The notes below the pieces were generated by a model. The model did not search any database. It worked only from the letters and a program-made list of their open reading frames with translations, and was not told where the DNA came from. 64,000 bases of DNA from Hafnia psychrotolerans (GTDB taxonomy: Bacteria > Pseudomonadota > Gammaproteobacteria > Enterobacterales > Enterobacteriaceae): assembly GCF_014639435.1 (NCBI RefSeq), contig NZ_BMFZ01000001.1:296748-360747 (forward strand). Reading direction: 5' to 3'. The position numbers were made by a program, and so were the translations under genes. Shown in pieces: positions 57,767-64,000 of this stretch. Every line of letters begins with the position of its first letter. Within the stretch, counting starts at the first letter, position 1.

Positions 57767-57988
57767 CCGAATTATTGGGTAAATCGGCGTGATTTTGACC
57801 CGTTTTACAGAAGCTGGGATCATTCGCCGTTCGTAAGGCCGTCATTGTGACATAAATATTTTCACTCAGATCCTCAGATCCGGACGTGACCGTATTCTGC
57901 AATGCGGCAAAAAATTGAGAGCAGGTCAATGAGTACTATCTGTTGTAATTATAATAATCCTATTGAATACATCATCATTTATTTTAAA

Positions 57989-58891
57989 TCACTCCGACCA
58001 CATAATTTTACCACGCCCTGATTTTTTGGCTTCATATAATATAACATCAACTCTTTTCAATAGTTCTTTTACGGTTTCTGCTTCTTTTTTAATGCCACCG
58101 CCGATACTAATTGAAAGGAATGCATTCTCGTTAATTTTTATTTTATTTGATGCATTGAAAACATCGGTTGCAATTTTTTTAACCTGATTTTCTGATGTAT
58201 TTTTTATTAATATAGCAAACTCCTCGCCACCTATTCTGGCAGGCATCGATAGTTCACTACAAAAATGTGAAAGGACCTCACCAAAATCACTAAGAACAAG
58301 ATCGCCAACATCATGACCATAAGTGTCATTAATTTTTTTAAAATGATCGATATCTATTAATAATAGCGCAAACCGTTCATTTTCCAGATCATCGAGATGC
58401 TTGATAAAAAATCTCCTATTGGGTAATTTTGTTAGTTCATCACTAAAAGATTGTATATTTGCTTCAGAGTGCATAAAGCCAAGTTTCCTGACTAATTTAA
58501 AACTAAAAAAACAAACAATGAACATCCCTATAGTTTTAAGAAAATCTTCGCAATAAAAAGCCATCCATTTCGGCTGATAGGTAAACTCATCTGATAAATC
58601 AAAGGTCTGACCTGCAATCCATAGCACAAATCCAGCTCTGATAATATAAATCTTATAGTTATAGACTGGAATGCTACAGGATAATACAAACAGTGAAACC
58701 AGAAAAAAAACAGAAAGCATATCGAAATATAAACCGGCTTTCAAAAATGGGGAAATATCGTTCAAAACACCCAGCATGCTTACATTCACTGATAAGATTA
58801 TGACTATCATTAAAAAAATTGGAAGTATCACCTTTATAATTAGATGACTTGTTTTGACCTTCTTCCCCCAAAAATTATCTTTTCCCAGCAA
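57989..58891 (-). CDS. Membrane-anchored diguanylate cyclase (GGDEF)
   Basis: The 300-residue protein has about five hydrophobic segments in residues 10-145 and a C-terminal GGDEF domain: DELTKLPNRRFF, LLLIDIDHFKKINDTYGHDVGDLVL, the active-site GGEEF in MPARIGGEEFAIL, and SISIGGG. It should make cyclic di-GMP. The inhibitory RxxD site five residues before GGEEF is absent (SELS there), so product inhibition is unlikely. The start is a TTG behind GAGGA. The gene is far more AT-rich than its neighbours, a sign of transfer. Confidence 0.88.
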   Translation of the reverse strand: MLGKDNFWGKKVKTSHLIIKVILPIFLMIVIILSVNVSMLGVLNDISPFLKAGLYFDMLSVFFLVSLFVLSCSIPVYNYKIYIIRAGFVLWIAGQTFDLSDEFTYQPKWMAFYCEDFLKTIGMFIVCFFSFKLVRKLGFMHSEANIQSFSDELTKLPNRRFFIKHLDDLENERFALLLIDIDHFKKINDTYGHDVGDLVLSDFGEVLSHFCSELSMPARIGGEEFAILIKNTSENQVKKIATDVFNASNKIKINENAFLSISIGGGIKKEAETVKELLKRVDVILYEAKKSGRGKIMWSE

Positions 58892-59150
58892 TTTAGAATC
58901 CTCTTGAAATAGTTGACCATGGTACTTATATCAACACAAAACATGTTATTTTTAACACAAAAATTGAATGCATCAACCTCGTAAGGGAGCCGCCGTATTG
59001 AAACTGCGGCCTTCAGTTTTCAGAATTCAGTGGGCCTCGCTTGACGGTGAAAGCTTGAATAGTCTGGGCGCCTTTACAGTGAACCGTCCTTCAGAAAGGG
59101 CTTCGAAAACTGACTTTACCATAGAGACATCTTTGAGATAATGAAAAACA
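58892..59150. other. Intergenic stretch without recognisable gene
   Basis: AT-rich sequence upstream of the cyclase gene, changing near 58980 to more typical composition. Nothing coding is recognised until the LysR fragment. Confidence 0.4.
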
Positions 59151-59681
59151 ATGGGGTATGTGTGTGAGTTGGATTTAGCGATAGTGATGAGGATTTCTGG
59201 CGGCGGTATTCACACTAAGACCGGAAGAGAAAAAGTGTTATTTCGCGAACTTCTACGGTGGATTGAAGCAGCGAAGGGTACTCAACAAAGTCTGTCTGCT
59301 CCGATTTCACTTACTTTGCTATCCGAAGGCTGCACGTTGCATAAGATAGCCTGTCAGACATTAAAAAAACATCACCGACCTGATGTTATTCGCCCTATCG
59401 CGTCTGGAGTGCGCGGTTTACCTGAGTCGGTTACCGCGGGACTCGGTATTGGCTGCCTAAATCTTTCCGCTATTCATCCCACAGAGATGTTCTCTCCCAC
59501 CGCGTTAGCATTGCCGGAGCTGCCTGATGCTGAATTTGTGCTCTACAGTCGGGATTTCAGTGATGCAACCAAGCTACGCACCTGCGCGTCATTCAGCCAG
59601 ATCCTTGTACTCACGCTCGATCAGGTATCTGGGAGGATGTCGTGTGATGAATATCCGCTTCGCAAAAATGAGGCTGTGTGA
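59151..59681 (+). pseudogene. Fragment of a LysR-type regulator (C-terminal domain only)
   Basis: The open frame of 176 codons reads CELDLAIVMRISGGG...REKVLFRELLRWIEA and later SLTLLSEGCTLHKIACQTLKK and IASGVRGLPESVTAGLGIGCLNLSA, all typical of the second half of the LysR effector-binding domain. The HTH and first half are missing and no start with a proper ribosome site exists, so this is a 5'-truncated remnant, not an independent gene. Confidence 0.8.
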
Positions 59682-59762
59682 ATCAGCAGATTAGCTGATT
59701 TTACATCCAGGCTTAATTTATGGATTATGGATTCTCACGTTTGTATTAAAAAGGTTTTAAAT

Positions 59763-60800
59763 ATGAGTGCTCGCTTTCCGCCCAAGCTGGTTGCTGGAGA
59801 TTTGATTGCGGTAACCGCTCCATCTTCTGGTGTACCTCAGCATCTGCATCCCCGGCTGGAACTTGCCATCGCTAATCTCAAGAAAAAAGGTTTCCGAGTT
59901 CGCGAAGGAAGATGCTTGCGTTCGCAGCATAAAAATCAAAGCGCTTGTAAAGTCTCACGAGCAGACGAGCTGATGTCTTATCTTACTGATCCGGAAGTAA
60001 AAGCTGTTATGCCTCCATGGGGCGGCGATCTTGCTATGGAGCTGCTTGAACTGATTGATTTCAACCTGTTAGCTGAGTCTGAACCAAAATGGTTTGTGGG
60101 CTTTTCAGACCTGAGTACACTTCATTTTCCACTCACTACGCTTTCTGGCTGGGCAACGCTGCATGGACCGAACCTCATGGATCTTGGTGCTCAAGCGTTA
60201 GATTCTACCACTCAGGCTGTATGGGAAATTTTGGGATCTGCCCGAGGAACTGTTATTAAACAGCATTCTTCAAAAGCCTTTCAAACGGATGAAAATCAGT
60301 GGGGAACAGCGACAAATGAAGGTTTCAATCTGACGCAAAAAACACAGTGGAAACACCTTGATGGCGTGACATCTTCAGCCAGCTTTAGTGGATGCCTAAT
60401 TGGTGGCTGCCTCGAAATAATATCGAGGTTAGCGGGTACGCGGTTCGGAAATCTACCTTTATTCAAGGCACAGAATAGCGGTGAAGGCGTTATTCTCTAT
60501 TTTGAAAACGTGGAAATGGCTCCCTGTGAATTAACACGCGCATTATTCAGCTTACGCTTACAGGGTTGGTTTAATAATTTAAGCGGTATTCTCATCGGTA
60601 GAAGTGCGGTACCTGACGTAAGCGATCCGACTAAGCATAACTATATGGACGCCCTCAGAGCCGCTCTTGGCGATATTGCTGTTCCCGTGCTTTATGATGT
60701 TGATATTGGTCACATACCGCCTCAACTTTCTTTGGTGAATGGAGCAAGTGCAACCGTCTTATTCACTGAAAATGGCAGTTCAGTCACTCAGCAACTCTAG
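59763..60800 (+). CDS. S66-family serine peptidase (LD-carboxypeptidase/MccF-like)
   Basis: The 345-residue protein matches peptidase family S66: LVAGDLIAVTAPSSG at the N-terminus, MPPWGGDLAMELLELIDF, the nucleophile Ser in FVGFSDLSTLHF, GGCLEIISRLAGT, and the charge-relay Glu/His in YFENVEMAPCELTRAL and DIGHIPPQLSLVNGA. S66 contains cytosolic LD-carboxypeptidases of murein recycling and MccF enzymes that inactivate microcin C. The longer MccF-like length and the lone accessory location favour the MccF-like branch. ATG 59763 follows AAGGTTTT. Confidence 0.85.
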   Translation: MSARFPPKLVAGDLIAVTAPSSGVPQHLHPRLELAIANLKKKGFRVREGRCLRSQHKNQSACKVSRADELMSYLTDPEVKAVMPPWGGDLAMELLELIDFNLLAESEPKWFVGFSDLSTLHFPLTTLSGWATLHGPNLMDLGAQALDSTTQAVWEILGSARGTVIKQHSSKAFQTDENQWGTATNEGFNLTQKTQWKHLDGVTSSASFSGCLIGGCLEIISRLAGTRFGNLPLFKAQNSGEGVILYFENVEMAPCELTRALFSLRLQGWFNNLSGILIGRSAVPDVSDPTKHNYMDALRAALGDIAVPVLYDVDIGHIPPQLSLVNGASATVLFTENGSSVTQQL

Positions 60801-60955
60801 ACGAAACCATGTTAAGGGTAAAAGCGGATGTATCTCGCATCACGGTGTGACAATCAACAGCACTATATTGTAACTTTCTTACTCTTTTTGCCGTATCAGG
60901 AATGTAGACTTCTATATGGATGTCATATGTATTTACGTTTAAAGGAATAACGTTC

Positions 60956-61252
60956 ATGCCATGCTTAAAAAATTATGCTTATGCCCCCTTTATCTTGCTG
61001 CTTCATGGTGTAGCAGTATCGGCTTCACCCGGTATGCTTTATGCTGATGATAATAAAGACTATTTATTACCACCAGAAGCAACGTCAACATTATCTTGGG
61101 AGAAAAGTGAGTCTCAAGCTGATAAAACGCCATATTGCCTTACCCCTAGCGATCCGGGATGCAGCAATATGTGGCAAAAGGAAAAAGAAAAGGAGAATGA
61201 CGAGCGAATACAACATTACCAGCAAAAAAAATTCTATAACTCTCTTAAGTGA
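60956..61252 (+). CDS. Small secreted protein of unknown function
   Basis: The 98-residue product has a signal peptide (YAYAPFILLLHGVAVSASPG, cleavage near VSA) and a polar mature part with two cysteines in YCLTPSDPGCSNMW and a Lys/Glu-rich tail (QKEKEKENDERIQHYQQKK). ATG 60956 follows AAAGGA. No family is recognised. The gene is AT-rich and lies between the S66 gene and an IS remnant, pointing to recent transfer. Confidence 0.6.
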   Translation: MPCLKNYAYAPFILLLHGVAVSASPGMLYADDNKDYLLPPEATSTLSWEKSESQADKTPYCLTPSDPGCSNMWQKEKEKENDERIQHYQQKKFYNSLK

Positions 61253-61257
61253 TTTGC

Positions 61258-61542
61258 TCAAAAATTTATATTCAGTTTCCTATAGTGGAACATTACGCCT
61301 AGCCTGAAACGTTCTTTGTCCCTGAGCAGCCGTATTTTGCTGTTAAGGGACTCCGTATTCCCATTCGATACCCGTTTTTTCATCGCATTCAGGATAGCGT
61401 GAAGTCGCTTTGCTACCCTGTGTGCAATGCGGGGCATGGTACGCTGAGGCGGGACGATATTTTGATAGAAAGGACGCCGGATTCGATCCTTGCGTCCTTT
61501 TTGAGCAGCGAAGATACGTGCTGTATCGATTGGCTCAGTCAA
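61258..61542 (-). pseudogene. C-terminal remnant of an ISL3-family transposase
   Basis: The minus-strand frame reads RVAKRLHAILNAMKKRVSNGNTESLNSKIRLLRDKERFRLGVMFHYR, matching the conserved end of ISL3 transposases (SNG-x-x-E-x-LN-x-KIRLL). The N-terminal and catalytic core are missing and no terminal inverted repeats are visible. It marks past IS activity in this accessory stretch. Confidence 0.7.
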
Positions 61543-61584
61543 AATGAGGTGGTTATTAGCTCAGTCTTATCTACCACGTTTTTA

Positions 61585-62064
61585 TTATCTGGAAAATGGC
61601 GTTGCGTCGAGAAGATTAAAATTAAGCTGGCTGTGAACCAACATGATAACAAAAATGAGTACCGTGCTGAGCATTTGTGCAGTGACCGCTTGGTGCAGTC
61701 TGTCGGTATTCTCTGACCATTGACTATCACTAGGTTGGAGATTCGCGAGTGCATCATTGGCCGGGTCACGTATACGTTTTTCCACAATAGAATCGAAGAT
61801 GAAAATAACGACGCTGAGGATAAACCACAGCTGAAATATACGGTGCCAGTCTTGCAGATAAAACATGCCGATACCGGTCAAAATTAACACCCACCCGGCA
61901 ATATTGTAATAAGTATCAGTGGTATTCAGTCCGCTTAACAGCCATGCCTTGTTGTCGGCGTGACAGTTTTTCAGCCTGCGGGATAACCAAGGGGCAAAGA
62001 TCATTGGTCCGACGGCAACGACGGCAGCTAACACATGTACAACTTTAATCAGGTCATAATTCAT
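61585..62064 (-). CDS. DUF2269-type integral membrane protein
   Basis: The 159-residue protein has four hydrophobic segments: LIKVVHVLAAVVAVGPMIFAPWL, YYNIAGWVLILTGIGMFYL, LWFILSVVIFIFDSIVEKRI and MLSTVLIFVIMLVHSQ. The N-terminal KVVHVLAA-x-x-x-G-x-x pattern is typical of the DUF2269 family, with no known function. Confidence 0.7.
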   Translation of the reverse strand: MNYDLIKVVHVLAAVVAVGPMIFAPWLSRRLKNCHADNKAWLLSGLNTTDTYYNIAGWVLILTGIGMFYLQDWHRIFQLWFILSVVIFIFDSIVEKRIRDPANDALANLQPSDSQWSENTDRLHQAVTAQMLSTVLIFVIMLVHSQLNFNLLDATPFSR

Positions 62065-62166
62065 CGTAACTCTTCCAGTAAAATCAATAAGTCGTGATAA
62101 ATTACTGGCGAGCGTTAGTGTTAAGAATGTTCAAAAATGACTTCTTTAAGAACAAAACTGACAACC

Positions 62167-62949
62167 TTAATCAGCCTGATGTGCAGTACTCAAATTCAGC
62201 GCCTGTAAATATCGGCGAACTTCCCCCGGACAGTTATCCGCCACACGTCTAAACCAGTGACCGAAAGAATCACCTGAAGAAAATCCTAACATCATCGAAA
62301 GCTGTTCATTCGTTGCGCCGTTTGCCAGACCTTGCCACGCGACGGCCAGCAGCATGCGATTGTGCCATTCGGTATAACGTAAACCCGTATCTTTACGAAA
62401 CAGCCGTGCCAGGGTTCTTTCTGTTGCACCGACTTTAGCTCCCCACTGGGCCAGACTGAGACGCTGTGACGGATTGCCCAACAGGCTGTCGGTGACCTTT
62501 TTCAGGCGGGGATCCTTAGGCAGCGGCAGCGTTAAATTGCTGGCTGGCATCTCCTCAATTTCTTCAAACAGCAGCTGCAACATGTTATTACGGCGTTTTA
62601 TACAAACCGGACGATCGGCACTGGCAAGACGATCGCACAGCGCGGTTATCAGAAAGGAGGCCTCAATAAGTTTGACCTCAGAGACAAAAGAATCACACAG
62701 TTCCGGCGCGATATACATGACGGTAAGGTCAACGCGATTATAAGCTTCCCCCGAATGCAGGGTATTGGGCGGTATCCATACCGCCATGCCTGACTTCATT
62801 AACCAGTGTTGCTCCTGAGTGTGTCCGTGCAGCACACCGTGTTTCACCAAAACAAACTGTCCGAGTGGGTGACGGTGAGGTAGATGCTCATCTTCATCTA
62901 CCCGGTCGAGCACACGTTCAATAACAAGCGCATCGTTTTCTAACGTCAT
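62167..62949 (-). CDS. AraC-family regulator with cupin sensor
   Basis: The 260-residue regulator has an N-terminal cupin (HLPHRHPLGQFVLVKHGVLHG, MAVWIPPNTLHSGEAYN) and a C-terminal AraC HTH pair (LSLAQWGAKVGATERTLARLFRKDTGLRYTEWHNRM and ATNEQLSMMLGFSSGDSFGHWFRRVADNCPGEVRR). This layout fits the NimR (YeaM) group, which controls an adjacent MFS exporter. Here the MFS gene 24 bp upstream is truncated, so the regulator may have lost its target. Confidence 0.87.
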   Translation of the reverse strand: MTLENDALVIERVLDRVDEDEHLPHRHPLGQFVLVKHGVLHGHTQEQHWLMKSGMAVWIPPNTLHSGEAYNRVDLTVMYIAPELCDSFVSEVKLIEASFLITALCDRLASADRPVCIKRRNNMLQLLFEEIEEMPASNLTLPLPKDPRLKKVTDSLLGNPSQRLSLAQWGAKVGATERTLARLFRKDTGLRYTEWHNRMLLAVAWQGLANGATNEQLSMMLGFSSGDSFGHWFRRVADNCPGEVRRYLQALNLSTAHQAD

Positions 62950-62973
62950 TGCTTCCCTTCATTTTCTTAAATA

Positions 62974-63534
62974 CTAAGCTGAATAACCTTTCGGCAACCA
63001 TAGCGTAAAGACTAAGCCAACCAGCATGCAAACCCCTAGCGTGGCGAAGCATCCCTGGAAAGCATAGACCTCAGATAAACGCAGTTGGAGTGTGGCGAGG
63101 GCATTAACACCCAGTGCCGCGCCCATATTTCGCAAGAATTGTACCGTTGCAGTCCAGGCACCGAGGTGTTCTGCCGGTACCTTGTTTTGGGTAAAGACTA
63201 ACGTGGTGGTTGCCGCAAACCCCATGCCAAGACCAATCATTAATAATGCGCCTGCAATAATATATCGGCTTTGGTGCGAGAGGCCGGGCATGACAAGGAA
63301 AGCGCCAAGTGTAAGCAGTAGCATGCCGATAAAGGCATTTTTTCTGTAACCGGACTTCGCTAATCTCGCGCCACAAACGGCTGCCCCGATAACCCATCCC
63401 AACGCCGCAAGCATAATTAATAATCCCGTTGAGGCGGCTTGCTGATTAAGCGCTAAGGGTAATAAAGTCACGGAAGTATATAGCCCTGCGCTTGACAGCA
63501 AAACCAAAGTCACTCTTCCGTTTAAAGCTATCAA
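62974..63534 (-). pseudogene. Truncated MFS transporter (C-terminal half)
   Basis: The 186-codon frame encodes only the last six or so membrane segments of a DHA2-like exporter: LLIMLAALGWVIGAAVCGARLAKSGYRKNAF, IIAGALLMIGLGMGFAATTTLVFTQNKVPAEHLGAWTATVQFLRNMGAALGV. The N-terminal half is missing, and the sequence upstream of 63534 is unrelated. Probably a remnant. Confidence 0.75.
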
Positions 63535-63673
63535 AGATGTTTCTGGGGGCAGCAGAGAGTCAGAAGCGGCATTCCTGAATCATTGGAGTACCCGATCACT
63601 CGCCAAAATGCTGGGATGTTTAAAGCGGCTTTCAGGTCACTACTCAACGAAAACCGCTTATACCGGGATGATC

Positions 63674-64000
63674 TTACTGGTTATGATCCCTCAGGAAAAC
63701 GGTCAGAACGTCCTTCGCAGGTGTCCCACCACATTCCGAAACCAGCCAGCCTACAGCGCCTCGATGGTATGTTCCGTGAAAAAGCACGTGGTTGAGCATA
63801 TCAATGGCTTTCATCTCTCCGTCACCTCCATCCACGAACCTGAATTTAATCGTTTCACCGAGGTTTGCTACAGTCATCGAGTTGACATGCTGGATATACC
63901 AGTCCGTACATTCGGCCATTTTCACTTTAAGCTCATCTAATGATGGCGTTTCTCGTGTATTCAGGGCCGTGTAACCATGTTGCTGACCCGTGATATTAGC
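63674..64000 (-). CDS. DinB-family protein (cut by window end)
   Basis: The minus-strand frame enters from the window edge and ends at 63674. It reads ...LDELKVKMAECTDWYIQHV, then MKAIDMLNHVLFHGTYHRGAVGWLVSECGGTPAKDVLTVFLRDHNQ, the typical C-terminal DinB/YfiT helical-bundle motif with H-x3-H (HGTYH) metal ligands. Related proteins are metal-dependent thiol transferases or of unknown function. The start lies beyond the window. Confidence 0.85.
   Translation of the reverse strand, partial: ANITGQQHGYTALNTRETPSLDELKVKMAECTDWYIQHVNSMTVANLGETIKFRFVDGGDGEMKAIDMLNHVLFHGTYHRGAVGWLVSECGGTPAKDVLTVFLRDHNQ

Noticed and set aside
63583-63795. Plus-strand frame of 70 codons near the window end
   Set aside because: Antisense to the DinB-family gene and without recognisable similarity or ribosome site.

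Overview
The window is chromosomal DNA of an enterobacterium. Its gene order is the E. coli K-12 order tolA-tolB-pal-cpoB / tRNA-Lys / nadA-pnuC-zitB-ybgS-aroG-gpmA-galM-galK-galT-galE-modF-modE-acrZ-modA-modB-modC-ybhA-pgl-ybhC-ybhB-bioA/bioBFCD-uvrB-ybhK-moaABCDE-ybhL, then rhlE, dusC and pbpG. Protein identity to E. coli is moderate rather than near-exact, there are several insertions, and palindromic intergenic repeats recur. This points to Yersiniaceae (Rahnella, Rouxiella, Ewingella or Serratia type). The genus is an inference.

Layout. 0-4 kb: the Tol-Pal envelope-division genes, then two intact tRNA-Lys genes and a third, broken one carrying an insertion of about 60 nt. 4-9 kb: NAD synthesis (nadA, pnuC, with a NadR box), the zinc exporter zitB, a decayed response-regulator gene, ybgS and aroG. 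9-16 kb: a DHA2 drug exporter, gpmA with a perfect Fur box, psiF with a Pho box, and the gal operon. galM is intact, but galK, galT and galE together carry five internal deletions that remove catalytic residues. 16-23 kb: molybdate genes modF, modE, acrZ, modA, modB and modC with a ModE box; a NicO-type metal exporter gene sits between modA and modB. 23-32 kb: ybhA, pgl, ybhC and ybhB, then a block absent from E. coli at this site (DJ-1/PfpI protein, CurA-like reductase, orphan amino-acid-binding protein, YbdL-like aminotransferase, LysR regulator). 32-38 kb: divergent biotin genes with a BirA operator, and an orphan UrtE-like ATPase. 38-46 kb: uvrB with LexA and DnaA sites, a VF530-type gene, ybhK, then moaABCDE behind a ModE box and a Moco riboswitch, and ybhL.

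46.7-47.6 kb holds the most unusual non-coding structure: two inverted mosaic repeat arms of about 240 bp with conserved linkers and hairpins whose stems change in a compensated way. They flank hexanucleotide microsatellites and are followed by a 78-bp tandem repeat. 47.6-55.6 kb: mdtG, rhlE, a cysteine-rich SufR-like regulator divergent from an MFS exporter, dusC, a VOC protein and pbpG. 55.8-64 kb is an accessory stretch of decay and recent acquisition: an SDR; LysR, GST, ISL3 and MFS remnants; a GNAT; an AT-rich diguanylate cyclase; an S66 (MccF-type) peptidase; a small secreted unknown; DUF2269; AraC; and an edge-truncated DinB protein.

Several control circuits can be read directly. Molybdate supply (mod) and molybdopterin synthesis (moa) share ModE boxes of identical 24-bp geometry. 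Biotin, NAD, iron (Fur), phosphate (Pho), galactose (GalR) and SOS (LexA) each show a recognisable operator.
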